Shown here one piece after another: positions 34,815 to 55,600 of a stretch of 64,000 bases of DNA. The stretch is from Psococerastis gibbosa (lineage: Eukaryota; Arthropoda; Insecta; Psocodea; Psocidae): NCBI GenBank assembly GCA_963971405.1, contig OZ020490.1:3410001-3474000 (forward strand), read 5' to 3'. The position numbers were made by a program, and so were the translations under genes. Each line of letters opens with the position of its first letter. Within the stretch, counting starts at the first letter, position 1. A model generated the notes under the pieces. The model was not told where the DNA came from. It searched no databases and saw only the letters and a program-made list of their open reading frames with translations.

Positions 34815-35150
34815 GTAATGCCTTATGGTCTCAGAGGCGAAAATACCTAATCTGTACCTCCACATGGTGAAGATGGAAGCTTATAATGTCGACTGAACAC
34901 ATAGGGGACTGAGTTTGAGCCGTGATAAGCGTAAAACACAGTCTTTTCTGTGCAGGGCGCTCTTTTGTCATGGGGTTGTGAAACTGACCCCGAAGGCGGA
35001 GGAACGCAATGAAGAGTCAACGGCATAAGAATGCAGAGGGCAACGGGAAATCACTGCATTACGATTCCCTAGTATAGTCATCATGACTACAATTGCCATG
35101 ATGATCGCCAATCTTCGATAGAAGAGGCATTTTAAGAAGAAGAAGATAAT
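34815..35150 (+). repeat. Repeat family V copy
   Basis: Full-length relative of 12855-13190, ending GATCGCCAATCTTCGATAG and an AAGAAGAAGAAG tail. Non-coding. Confidence 0.7.
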
Positions 35151-35210
35151 ATCATTTTATTTTATTATTTTCGCATAGAAATAGGCTACAGGTTTACTGC
35201 ATTGTTTCTT

Positions 35211-35470
35211 TGAATCAGAATAAACTAGATTGTGTGAGGAAAGTAGGAAAGTAGGCTATAAACTTGACTAATTTTATCATTTGGGTATAGATTGGTTATC
35301 AACTAAAGTTGCTGTAAATTCAAATATTATTTTTTGGTGGGAACGATTGCTATACCCCAGCCTATCCAACGGCAACATTTTTAGTTGAAAATCTACATCC
35401 AAATGATGGGCAAAGTCAAGTTGATAGCTAGTGTCGGACTTTCCTCGAAATCTAGTTTGAATGAATGAAT
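35211..35470. mobile_element. Foldback element
   Basis: Arms CATTGTTTCTTTGAATCAGA and AAACTAGATTGTGTGAGGAAAG against TTTCCTCGAAATCTAGTTTG. Related to the core of 37426-37809, which also ends ATTCAAAGAAACAATG at 37650-37666. Confidence 0.5.
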
Positions 35471-36111
35471 GAATTTAGTTTGTTACAGCAATATAAACAA
35501 TGCAGTAAACCCATATTTTTATGCGAAAAAAATAAATGTGATACGATGCGCTTCTCTAGTCAGTTATGCATGTGCGACATTTTTGGGATTTGACCAGCCT
35601 ATCAAAGAGTATATTTCAATAGGAAAGTTGTCAATGGGGACCAAGCGATTTTACTGACAGCCATATGCTGCTGCAAAATCTTATGTGACATTTCCTCTAT
35701 CAAACGAGACTTCAATGATACAACTCTACGTTCAATATTATCAGTTACGTTTTAATTTTAAACAAATTACAGATAGGTCACCTAAAACCCTCCAGTTTGT
35801 CATAATTTACACATGTCATACAGAAATAAGGCCCAATTTTCGCAACATCATTGTATATTATTCAGCAAAAGAATAACAAAAGCTCACGGATTTCCTTACA
35901 GCAGTTTACGTCAGCGAAAGGAAAAATGAATCCTCACTTTCGTTCTTTTAATGCATTTTTACTAATATTGGAAAAATTTCACTATGGTTCCATTTTAATA
36001 GGCTAAGCTAAAATAGATTTTTGTTCATTTTTTATTTCTAATCATAGGGGACGATTTTAACTAAAATCTTGGAAAAATTGAAACAAATATTAATTAATAC
36101 AAACATATATA
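35471..36111. other. Intergenic, no gene recognised
   Basis: Short ORFs without similarity. Confidence 0.45.
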
Positions 36112-36285
36112 GGCGGCTGTTTCATCTGTCAATAATCCGTCATAATTGATGAGATGTTTGTTTTAAGGAGACTATTATATATAGGTAGATACTTAACTTA
36201 TCTATTATAAATTAAGTTAAATAATATGGTAGAGACTTATTATTGATGCACAAATGACAGATTATTGACAGATGTAATAGTCGCA
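36112..36285. mobile_element. Foldback MITE, family I, copy
   Basis: GGCGGCTGTTTCATCTGTC at the left, GACAGATGTAATAGTCGC at the right; interior GGAGACTATTATATATAGG and AACTTATCTATTATAAATTA. Confidence 0.65.
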
Positions 36286-36325
36286 TTAAACAAACATTAA
36301 TAAAATTTACAGTACCATATACTTA

Positions 36326-36413
36326 ATGGACATCTTTCCTATAGAAATTGAAAATGGCGGGCTTCCGTCTGATTAGTTGGGGGCAAGCATTTTCTAATAC
36401 GGAAGTAGTCCAT
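36326..36413. mobile_element. 88-bp foldback MITE
   Basis: ATGGACATCTTTCCTATA against AATACGGAAGTAGTCCAT; same family as 1327-1447. Confidence 0.5.
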
Positions 36414-36449
36414 TTTGGGAAACACCAAGGAAAAGATACAAGAACTAGA

Positions 36450-36775
36450 ATGAGGACGATCTCAGAAGAGTGGGACTGGCACCAGGGAAGTGCTGAACAA
36501 TAAGAAGTTGAGACACAGGAGGGAGTGGAGGAAGCTCAGAAATCACACCCAGACAACTGGAGCTGATTATTATTGATGTTTAACGGCGCCTTATCCCTCC
36601 CACGGGGTCGGCGGCACGGATCTTAATCTTCCAGGTGTTTCGGTTTTGGGTATCATCCGGCCAGATACCGAGGGTCCTGAGGTCCTCCCTCACTTTCGTT
36701 TCAAGGGACATCCTCGGTCGTCCTACAGGTCCCTCACACGTTGTAGCAGGTGTCCATCTTCTCTTCTTTATTGAT
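36450..36775. mobile_element. Two converging LINE tails
   Basis: The plus strand 36460-36570 reads LNNKKLRHRREWRKLRNHT, an RTE-like tail. The minus strand 36770-36582 reads GPVGRPRMSLETKVREDL, RTLGIWPDDTQNRNTWK and AADPVGGIRRR then stop. Two tail-to-tail fragments, neither intact. Confidence 0.6.
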
Positions 36776-37425
36776 TATTAATATTATTGAATATTATTAC
36801 TGATGATGACGACAAGAAGCAAATACTGGGATATCGGATTTGCCATTAAGCTGGCAGTTTCGCTCTGTGTTTTCATACGGCAAGGTGTTTTTTAAATGCT
36901 GTTGGTAAGAACTTCCCTACACTGGCACTGTATATTTATAGTTACATACAGTATACTAAATAAAAGAATAATTTAAAGTAGTTAGGTACTTAAAAATAAA
37001 AATTATAGCTTTATGTACGGTAAGGGCTCTCAGTTCTGATACAATTAATTTATCTTTTTATAAATAGAAAAGCCAAGCATTTATAACGAACTTGATACAA
37101 GACTAACAATACAAATTATTGGTATGATACAATAATAGTTTACTATTTAATAAAAATAACTCTTATCCGCTCCAATCGAAAACTCGGCGATATGTTGGCC
37201 GTGCAGTATAGGTGTATTATAACAAGACCACGCCAAAAATAACCAATACCCACGACAGTAGCACAACGTACAGTTCTTTGACCTGTCGTATTGGGTACTT
37301 TAGAATCACCCGCAATCGGTCCGTGAATTGAATTCGCCATAGAGTAAAATGGTTGCCCATGACACGGTCTTTTTATAATTTGCCTCAACTGCATATCAAG
37401 CCCGTAGCCTACTCGAATACGTCAA
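36776..37425. other. Intergenic, no gene recognised
   Basis: A minus-strand ORF of 83 codons at 37143-37394 has no recognisable domain and is treated as chance. Confidence 0.4.
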
Positions 37426-37809
37426 ATGGACAACTATCGCATAGGAAACAAACATGGCGTACCTCGCTCTGATTTAAATAGCTAAATTCTCAAAAGTATA
37501 ACAAATTAGATTCTGCAAGGAAAACAAGACAATGGGAAGTCAACTGACTCAGCGTAGCAATTACTTTAGTTAATAATCAAGACACAAATGATAGGCAAAG
37601 TCAGGTGTTAACTATAGTCGTACTACCCCTGAGAATCTAATTTGTTATAATTCAAAGAAACAATGAAACTTGTATTTCTTTGTGATATTAAAAAACAAGT
37701 GATGAAATGCACTCATGCCTAAAAGATAACTATAGCAGTCATTAGCCGCTGCACCCTACCAATCAGAGCTAGGCACGCCATGTTTGATTCCTACACGAAA
37801 GTTGTCCAT
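37426..37809. mobile_element. 384-bp foldback element with an inner inverted pair
   Basis: Outer arms ATGGACAACTATCGCATAGG and AAACAAACATGGCGTACCTC against GGCACGCCATGTTTGATTCC and CGAAAGTTGTCCAT. Inner arms AACAAATTAGATTCT against AGAATCTAATTTGTT. A two-tier palindrome, as in family II. Confidence 0.65.
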
Positions 37810-38160
37810 TAAAATATCGGTGAAGAACAAAACTATTACCCTAAATTAATTTCAAAACAAACAAGACTCAAATTAGTATGGTGTTTTCAGATATTAACAG
37901 TACCTTTTATAAGCAATAAAAAATTAATTAAAAATTAAGACTCAACATTTTCAGGCCGCACAATCATATTATTTTACATCTACAATTACTTTGCGACTTT
38001 GTGCATTGCTGTTAACTTATCTTATTTAACTTATATAGTTAATAAAATATCCAATATAATGTGGCACTTGACGTAAAAATTTACAATCGGGATAGCCGGG
38101 AGGTATATAATAAATGCCGAGCCGTTTCGTTTTTTTTTTACTTATCTACCAGGATGTGAT

Positions 38161-38343
38161 GAAGCAATATAATCCAGGACAATAGGCCGTGGTCGATCTG
38201 AAAGCGTACTTCCAAAAGTTTCTTAAACATCTACGGTCAACATCTTCAGTGGCACTGCGTAGACTTCTAAGATTGTACCTTGGAAGCTCAGAAGCAACAT
38301 TCAGATCAACCACGGCCTATCGTCCCGGATTCTCTTGCTTCAT
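38161..38343. mobile_element. 183-bp foldback element
   Basis: About 42-bp arms: GAAGCAATATAATCCAGGAC with AATAGGCCGTGGTCGATC at the left, complementary to GATCAACCACGGCCTATCGT with CCCGGATTCTCTTGCTTC at the right. Fragments at 307-400 and 31618-31692. Confidence 0.7.
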
Positions 38344-38589
38344 CCCGTTACTCCAGCCGTGAAAGTCTTTGTATATTTATCTACCAGAAGTTATTAATTT
38401 TGAAACAGACATATCTAATAATATTTACAACTAAATTAGTGTACAGTTAGCAGGTTCCAAAAAATTGGACATTTATTATTATTCAAGGACTTTTTATGGA
38501 TGTAGGCCCACTTTTGCTGTAACTATACCTATATCGTTCTCCAATGTGGTTTTTCTTCTTCTTTCATTCTCATGTTTATTGTATTTTTT

Positions 38590-38870
38590 CTCCCTTCTTT
38601 TTCATTTTAAATTTTTAGTTTTTTTTTAAAATGTATCATATAGTTCTAAAATTATAAACTGTTTTAAATTAATAGGGGGCCCCAGCACAGGTTAATCCTG
38701 TGGGGTCCCCCACCACCTACTAATGTAACATGCCCTGATATAATGCTGTAAAAATTATTATAATATATTATACTTGTAGTGTGGTCCATTGAACATTGCC
38801 CTGCCAACGACCCCACCGGTTTTCCGACATTGTTGGTATTGTTTCCGACTTAATTTCTAGCCATTGGCAA
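38590..38870. mobile_element. LINE 3' debris with a strong hairpin
   Basis: 38785-38853 (minus) reads GNNTNNVGKPVGSLAGQCSM, matching the [20 protein letters not shown] region at 61765-61830. 38675-38712 forms a GC hairpin (GGGGGCCCCAGCACAGG against CCTGTGGGGTCCCCC) like CR1/L2-type 3' regions. Confidence 0.6.
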
Positions 38871-38955
38871 ACTTGTTCACTCCTCGATGTCAACCCACAT
38901 CTAATACAAGTGCCAATGGGCAAGCTCAGACATGCTTACCATTGACATTGTAACA
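38870..38955 (-). repeat. Repeat family III copy (minus)
   Basis: CATTGGCAAACTTGTTCACT, CTCCTCGATGTCAACCCAC and CTTACCATTGACATTGTAAC are the reverse complement of the family III consensus. Confidence 0.55.
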
Positions 38956-39253
38956 GAAGTAAGCTCGGCTCAATAAAGTATGGGATTGAGTCAACATCAA
39001 AAGGGCAAAGATACAATAAGCCACAAAGAGGTCTACGTCAATAAAAAAAATCCTTCAATAATAGACAAAAATATATCAGATTCCCAAACAATCAACACGT
39101 AGAGGGAGATTATTTCTACATTACGACATTTCATTTATGGCTCTAATATCGATTTTACATGTAAAATTGGTGTTTTTTGAAGAATTGTTTCTTAAAACTT
39201 AAAACAGTTTCATGTCATGATTTGTACCATTTTTTTAAATTATATTATTGCTT

Positions 39254-39790
39254 ATTAGTGATTTCACTACAAAATCAAGTGTTTATTATAAGAAATTACT
39301 TTGTGCAGAGCAACAGACAAAATATTGTAGAGATAAGATGTAAATTTCTGTATTGTATAAGGTGAAGTTATATTATGACGACAAAAAATAAACGTTCTTG
39401 CAAATGTATTTTACACAGTAGTATGGGTTAATATTTAATGTGACAAAAACACCTGTTTACACCGTTTAAAGAATAACTTATTGTGGGGTAAAAAATGTAA
39501 ACAAATGAATTTAAGAATGCTTAGTAGTGATTTCATTACCCAATCAAATGTTCAACATAAGACATTATTTTGTGCAGAGCAACAGACAAAATAAAGTAGA
39601 GATAAATTGTCAATTTATCAATTGTATATGAAATTCTATTATTATGAAGACAAAAAATAAACATTCTTGCAAATTAATCTTACACACTAATATTGGTTAA
39701 TATTTGATATGACAAAAATACCTGCGGACCAACCGAAGAATAACTTATTGTGGGATAAAAAATGTAACCAAAAGAATTTTAGAATGCAAA
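39254..39790. repeat. Two-copy 269-bp tandem duplication
   Basis: GTGCAGAGCAACAGACAAAA occurs at 39303 and 39572, exactly 269 bp apart. The flanking sequence aligns too (TTAGTGATTTCA, AGACAAAAAATAAAC, GAATAACTTATTGTGGG). Diverged but collinear, so an old tandem duplication or the edge of a satellite. Confidence 0.8.
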
Positions 39791-39989
39791 GTGGGCCCCT
39801 TATTGTATATAACTTATTTACGGGAATTAAAAATTAAATTACAAATTGCTTGTCAGCATAGTTTAATTTCTGGTCATTGTTGCAGATGCAGACGCGGAAC
39901 ACTTTTTTCGGGGTTCTATTGGCCCCAACACTTAAATGTCTTCTGCTTTGGAGCAGGGAACTTTTATTTAAACGAGCAACTATGCATAT

Positions 39990-40172
39990 CGCTACTTCGG
40001 AAGAAAAAGGACACAACTCTAAATCTATAAATTTACAGAAATTGAAGTTTTTTTAAATAGTAGAAAACGACACAACTGCCTTCACGCGGAATATCGATTT
40101 AAAAAATAATATTTTAGCGCTATTATGAAATCGACAATATTGGAGTTGTGTCTTGTTTCTTCCGAAGGAGCG
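39990..40172. mobile_element. 183-bp foldback MITE
   Basis: CGCTACTTCGGAAGAAAAAG then GACACAACTC at the left; GAGTTGTGTCTTGTTTCTTC then CGAAGGAGCG at the right. About 27 of 30 arm bases pair. Confidence 0.65.
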
Positions 40173-40512
40173 ATACATACATATATGGTCCTAACTAATG
40201 TTGTTTTGTTTTGTAGAATTTGTGAACAGTGAGTGGAGTATTCAAATTAAAAATTAGCAATTAGCCGCAGGAAGCTACAAAAAAATGCAACAATTAAATT
40301 TTACATTGTTAACTAACAAAATGGTTAAAATTCGTAGGCTTAACACCCGGGGATGGAATTTTAGACCAGCACTACGCGTTTTAGGTACATAATCGAACTT
40401 TTAATGAATTATCAATCACAGAACCCTGCAGCATATTACGATTACTGTAACTTAACTTTTTATCGAAATATAAATTGTATAAAGTGTTGTATTATTGTAT
40501 GAGCGCAGAGAA

Positions 40513-40701
40513 AGTAGAAAAAATGCTCCTTTACATTTTGATACATGGTATATAACCCGGCCCTAATACAATTTGGCCAGTTTTTGAAGGCGTTAAAAAT
40601 ACAAGGTTATGTCAGGTCCACACTTTCAAAAACTGTGGTCAAACGGTGTTAGTGCCGGCTACATACTACGCATCAAAATGTAGAGGAACATTTCTTCTAC
40701 T
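40513..40701. mobile_element. 189-bp foldback MITE
   Basis: Arms of about 50 bp: AGTAGAAAAAATGCTCCTTT and ACATTTTGATACATG at the left; CATCAAAATGTAGAGGAACA and TTTCTTCTACT at the right. One arm and its flank recur at 47480-47545. Confidence 0.65.
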
Positions 40702-42463
40702 CTAAATTACGAATCTATGATCGATATTTAATAGTGAATTGACTAAGCACGAAAAATACGTAGTGGAGGTGCCCGATTTTCTCTAATAGAATGATGGTAA
40801 AGTGGCTAATTTAAGCATACTGACAGACGTAAAATAAGACACACTGGCAAGAACAAATATAAACTCATGCCTGGCATAATTAGTTAAAAATATAACACAA
40901 TATTTAAAAACAAAGAAGCGCAGTAAATCTGCAATAAATTCTTTAAAATAGGTTTTTACTAAAATGAAAGTTTAATATGCAAGACACAAACGTTTTTAAG
41001 AGGATATGGAGCGTAGAAAATTGTTACCAAAAATCCGATAATATACTACTGTATATACGTTATCCTACCTATCCTGATTCGTATCTGTACTAAGTCTTGC
41101 TTTCGCCTGTTACATTACGTCAATGGTGAGCTTGTCCATTATCGCCTGTGGCCGGTGTAGGTTGACATCGAGGACGTATATCAGTTTGCCAGTGGCCAAA
41201 AATTCATACAGGAATAATATAGGTCGGACTGCGACATGTGTGACAAGTCTGATAGGTTACTGTCAGACTACAGGTTGCTGCAAGACGATTACCGATAACA
41301 ATGCTAAGGCATTTGGCAACATTAAGCAAACCATAAAAAGTCAATTTTCTACGTTACATAACCTCCATAACACATCTTTCTTCTTTCTATCGGAAAACTT
41401 TATGGAAATCAACTCATATTCTCATATGTCCTGTGTAATCCAAGCATTAAACACATGATAATCACAGTTACATTCTGCAAAAAGATGGTAATTGCACGCA
41501 CAAACATACGCACGCACGCTACCTTTCGCGGACTCAGGGGACCTCAAGGGTCATGAGAAACACAAAAAAATTGGTCCATCACAGTATTTTCAATGTATAG
41601 GCTACTTTGTATATGAGTGGAAGTGAAAATTTATGGGATTCATGACTTGCCTCCCTTAGAAAGGTCAACAGCTCACTTTAACCAATATTTTCAGCAATAT
41701 TATTAGACTTTCTATTATTATACTTTCTTTCAGATATAGTACTGCAGAACTACTAATTTATAATACAAAATACATGCAGTACCGAAAAAAACAAATATTT
41801 CGTGAAAATTGTACCCTATGACATTAAGTTTTATATTGATAAAAAAATATTAAAAGTAATTACAAAAAAAAAAAAAACATATTTACGGAAATATCGTCGA
41901 ACTGTGGACATTTCTCACTAATTTCCAACACCACAATCGGAAAAAACTTCATAGAATAACTTAATAACTCGTATATTAGTTATTATTTCCAAAAAATTTG
42001 TAATGGGGACAGGTGGGTACCATAATTAAATCAACCCATGCAGAAACACCACAAGTTACAGTTTAGGTTAGATGGTAGAGTAGCCCTTCGGGGCTAAAGC
42101 TCACCTAACATAAAGACGTTTTTTGGCCAATTGAGTCAACAGCATTTTTGAAGTCCTTAACGATATCCGCAACTTTAGCTGCAGAAACAATTACTCTAAT
42201 GCCAGATGCCGCAAGTCTGTAGTCTACTATTTACAATCCACGCAGGAATCATCTAAGTGAGAAACCGTTTTTATTATTTTTCTCAGAACTTACTAAAATT
42301 GACTTAGGTTCTTTCTGCAAGGGTCGATTCAAATGTGAAACAGATTTCATGTTATATTTCCATTAAAGTCATATTCCATATTGCTTACGAATTTATACTA
42401 ATTATAATTATTTCATTACCTCAAAATATTAACCTGTATTTGTGGAATCCCTGAAATACATCC
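40702..42463. other. Intergenic with a family III copy
   Basis: Family III at 41098-41215. The ORF at 41123-41458 starts inside it and has no recognisable domain. The rest is AT-rich without a gene. Confidence 0.5.
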
Positions 42464-42471
42464 GTACAGTA

Positions 42472-42705
42472 ATACTATACTAAAACTTTACTGAGTTAAG
42501 CCATACGTCACAGAAGAAAAATCGCGGTAAGTTGGCTGAGGCATACTGTGGAAGTGTTACACAAACAAATCGTCTTATTACTAATGACATACACAAAACC
42601 TAGATTGCATTTAAGTTTGCATAACACTTGCACAGAACGCCTCAGTCAACTTACCGTGATTTTTCTGATATGACGTATGGTTTAACTCAGCGTCGTTTTA
42701 CTATA
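42472..42705. mobile_element. MITE with 8-bp flanking repeats
   Basis: Arms TATACTAAAACTTTACTGAG and TTAAGCCATACGTCA pair with TGACGTATGGTTTAACTCAG and CGTCGTTTTACTATA. Both sides carry GTACAGTA (42464-42471, 42706-42713), an 8-bp duplication. Inner arms GCGGTAAGTTGGCTGAGGC and GCCTCAGTCAACTTACCG continue the palindrome. Confidence 0.8.
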
Positions 42706-42774
42706 GTACAGTATAAGCTTTAACCAAGAGGTGCAGCAGTTTTTTTTTTAAATGCCAAATGCCAAAGTAAGGAC

Positions 42775-42945
42775 ATGTAGAGTGGTGGTACCGGCCCTGA
42801 CTTCTGCCCAAAAGGTTGATAGCTTCAATCTTACACTTGCTACATGTAAATTCAAGCGGAAGGCTTGGAAAGCAGGTGGTACCACGCTGTCCTGGTTAAG
42901 CGTAAGAAAGGACTTTATAGCCCTAACTCTCAAAAAGTCATATAT
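42775..42945 (+). repeat. SINE-B copy, diverged
   Basis: TAGAGTGGTGGTACCGGCCC, GGCTTGGAAAGCAGGTGGTA, GAAAGGACTTTATAGCCCTA. Confidence 0.65.
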
Positions 42946-43130
42946 TTACGTGAAGTCATGATGCCTGCCTGACTGTGCTGTTCGGTCGAACAAGCGATAT
43001 TTTGTCAACGACGCCAGTCATTTGGCATATTTGTATTAGCTGCTAATCTGTCTGCAGTTAGTTTATTACTGAATACTCCGCCCCTCTTGAAAAATGCAAT
43101 ACATCAACCACGAAGTCCCCTTTTAAGCCC

Positions 43131-43367
43131 GGTACACACGGACGATTCCCGGAGTGACGATTTGCTGACATATTTTCCATTGCAGAGATAGGACTTGGTG
43201 ATTGGTTGGTGCAAAGCACAGAGTCTATTTCAGAAGATTTCTATGATCTGGCGTGTCTAGGAGAAAACCGTACACTTCCGTGCGGTCTTCACGCCAACAT
43301 CCTAAATCGTCAAGAAATCGTCTGCTAGCCCTATGGCTACAATGGAAAAGACTCGTCCGTGTGCACC
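43131..43367. mobile_element. 237-bp MITE just 3' of drk
   Basis: GGTACACACGGACGA against TCGTCCGTGTGCACC (14 of 15 pair). It lies within 200 bp of the drk stop codon and so probably within its 3' UTR or just beyond. Confidence 0.65.
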
Positions 43368-43558
43368 CAGCCAGAGACACATAAAATTCACAATAATTAA
43401 CAACATACATGGCACTAATTTAGTCAACTCTGAACAATCCAAGTCGTGGTGTTGAGCCTTGAACAATCCGAGTCGTGGTGTTGAACATTACGGGAAACGC
43501 AGTAAAATTTGTAACGTGTGAGGGGTTGGGGGAGCATACGCGCAGGCGTAGAGGGGGG

Positions 43559-52088
<8,530 letters not shown>

Positions 52089-52693
52089 ATTATTAAATAG
52101 TTGTAAAATACTTCAAAAACTCTTAAAAACTAACAAAAATGGGTATAACCTCGACGAATTATTGTTGTCTATTATTGGGTTCCAACCGTTATTTTTAGAA
52201 CACCTAGACACTTTTCACAGTGAAAAGCTTTCCGTTTAGGTGCAAACCATAAACGCACATGTTAATAAATTTTCACCAACTTTATATATTCTTAAATATC
52301 CTTTTAAAATAGTAAATTTATTAAATTAATTGCTCTTGGTCAGCGGCTACTTCACAAATATTGGGCGACATTTGTAATCGGCAGCATGTTAACTAACATA
52401 AAAAAGAAAATTTCCCCATGAGAAACATTCACTTTCAATGTTGGCTGCCTCGATATTTGTTTTCGAAAATAAAATAAAAAAACAGTCATGATATTTTTAA
52501 ATTTTATGATTTGAAAGGAATATATGGTTTTGGATAATTTTTGATAATTATGTTTAATTTTGCAAGTAGCCATCATTTGGTAAGTTTCCAAGACATCTAG
52601 CTACATTATACTACCTGCCTGCAGGCTGCCTTTCTCAAATGATAGTGTTATCAGTTTGTTTGTTCTTAATTTTTTAGGTCAGACAAAACAGAC
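52089..52693. promoter_or_regulatory. Shared drk/UCP4 upstream region (head-to-head promoter)
   Basis: Only 605 bp separate the drk ATG (minus, 52088) from the UCP4 exon 1a ATG (plus, 52694), so both 5' UTRs and core promoters must lie here unless non-coding upstream exons exist. AT-rich; no clear TATA box can be assigned to either gene. This is inference from gene geometry. Confidence 0.6.
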
Positions 52694-55600
52694 ATGCCTA
52701 GCGCGCCGGTAACTATTTCTTTGCCGAGCACTGTCAACTATAAGAAATCTTCAATTGGAGAAACGTATGTTGTATCTGTTTTAGCTGCTAGTATTGCGGA
52801 AATAGGTAAGACCTTCATCCGTTGCCTAGCTTCCGCGTTATCAGACCTTCGATTTATTTTAAGATTGTGTAGTAACTTTCAAGGATTTTAAAAGACGTTT
52901 TCCCGGACTTTCTCTCTTCATAGCTTTGCCATTTGGTGCCCTATTAATATTGGCAATTATTTTAGAAGTTCTTTCAGAAAGACCCAAAGTTGAGAAATAA
53001 GTCTCAGCGCCCTGAGCCTACTTTTTGGGTGATTTTAAATTTTATTCAGCAGACCGTAGCGGGATTATGTCCGTGACCTCTGTCCACTTGTCTTTACCTA
53101 CGTGGAACAACGGCTTTACGTTGGGTGTAGGTCACAGCCTGGATGATAAACAGTGGGTAATGGGTTGACAATCGCACTCCTTTTTGGAAGATGTTTTGCT
53201 TGGATTAATCTGGGCCACGCCTTTTACAGTGTCAGTGGCTTGCATAATTCAGCTTGTGCGAGTTGTCACCAAGGACATGTATTTATCAGCTTGTCAACGG
53301 CCTAAAATCCCATGAGGGGGTTGCTAATCGTAAGGTGGGGCCGGGTCTTAAATTATATTTTCCATTGTTTTTTGAAAATTTCCAACGCCTCTTTCAGCAT
53401 TTCTGTAGCAAGAACATAATTATCCCACGAATAAAAAAATTCTAGTAGGTAGCTATTCTGATCTGAAGATATTCCACAATTTTCTTATTACATGTTTTTC
53501 TTCCCTACAATTTGTCGTGCTTGCAGTAGGAGCCGAAAATGGAAGCTTTCTTATATTTTTTTTACTGAGACATCAGTTCAGCCAAAAATATGCTAGTTCT
53601 CATTCTTGGCTAACGCCTGTTGTAATGTTAATGATAAGCATGTTTGAGCTTGTCCATTGGCACTTGCAGGGGGTGAGGATTGACACCTTGGAGTGAACTA
53701 GTTTGCCAATGGCTTGAAATTCATTCGGACGCATTGCCAATAAATTCCGAAACTCGATGGGGGCAGGGCAATCTTTTTCAATGTGCCACTCTACAACTCT
53801 TAGTAATATAAAAGCCATAATGGAATAGCTAATAACAGCTGTTTCAAATTAGCTTTGCTTATAAAATCCAGCTTTGCCTTAGGCGTCCATTCCATCGACC
53901 GGCTAGGGCTATTTACAAAAACGGTGACGTGGTAGCAGACATTCAAGACTTAGGCGGGGTTTCCGCCGACCTCGCATTGCAGAATTGACGGAAATGTTTA
54001 TTTTCCTCTATGCAATAGTTAAAATTAATCAATGATCATGCAGTAAAATCACAAACAAACAAACTTAAATTAAAAAATGGCGTCATGGGATATGTTAAGT
54101 ACAAACATTTTAATAGATTTCTATAAAAAGAAAAATTCTAATTTCCGTCAATGTCATTTGCATTCTGCAATGTGAGGTCGATGGAAACGCCACCTAAGTC
54201 TTTAATGTCTGCTACCACGTCACCGTTTTTGTAAATAGCCCTAGCCGGTCGGTGGAATGGGCGCCTTAGTATCTTTACTTACTTTTTCTGTCCTCTGCGA
54301 TATTTTGCTTGTCACTGTAAATATTGGGTTTCCTAGTTTACACCTCTGTCTCTGTGATTTTATTTATGTTAATTCCTCAATTTTAACAGTTACTAACCTG
54401 CTTGGCTCGTATTGTCTCTATTACACATTTTGTTTTTAGTTGCTGCATATTTTCCACCTCTATAACTTATTTTTATTATTTATGTTTGGTGTTTAAGTTA
54501 CCTTCGTTTTCCTCTTCTAAGATGCCATTCAGAAAAGAGAGCTATGCTGAAGACCATGCTGGTGATTGGGACCAAAATTTTGTAAAGAAAACTACAACAA
54601 TCTATGCATGTGTCGTTTGTTCTGCGTTCTTGGCTGAATTAGGTATTGTAATTGTATTAAATCCCAGTTCTATTTAAGGGACGCCCCCACAGTCCATTTT
54701 TGAGTTATAAATGCAATTTCACAGGAAATATTAATAGTACTGCCATAAATAAGATTAAATAAATAATATTAAATATCTGATTTTGGGGTGCCAATATTCT
54801 ACACTCCATATCATCTTTAGGAGCAGTAACAATTATCATAATCATTTATTACCGCAGCGCTTAGTCACCAGACCAATCTTTGCACCGAACGAAACTTTAT
54901 ATAGGAGGATAAATCGGGGGGGGGGGGGGGTCTAAGTGTCTTAGTGGCCCCCATCCCACCTGTTGACGAATGTGCTCTGCTTGTATGCGTTATTTTATTT
55001 GGGGTTTGTTGTCTGTTTACTCGCAAGCCGTAATTTACCTACCCGGGGGACTCGTATCTGTCCTTGATTAAGTCATGCTTTCGCCTGTTTCATTGCGTCA
55101 ATGATAAGTTTGCCTCAGCTTGTCCATTATCGCTTGTAGCCGGTGTAGGTTGATATCAAGAACGTATACCAGTTTGCCAATGGCCAAAAATTCATACGGA
55201 AAAAATACAAAGAATGTCCGAAATCCATGGAGTCGTTGGCATTGGACAATTGACTTATGATGTACTATAAGTAGGCCTGGGTCCATAAAAAGTTCTTTAA
55301 AATTACTACTACCTACTTGGTATCCTAATCTTGTTGTATTGTGTGTTAAGTCGCATTTGTATGCATATAAAACTGTTGGCGATATGTTGTTTCGTGCGTT
55401 GTACAATATTTGTACTACTAGTGGGCCCAGCTGAACATTTTCAGAATTTTACAGCTAAATTTGCATTTTAACTACGTAAAATTGTCGCGTCACTGAATAG
55501 ATTAGATGAGTACGAACCCAGGAGCTGGACAGTTTAAGTGCCTCCTCCTTTTTTTCGTACAAAACCCTCTAAGGTGGCTATTTACAATTTATTTTATTTT

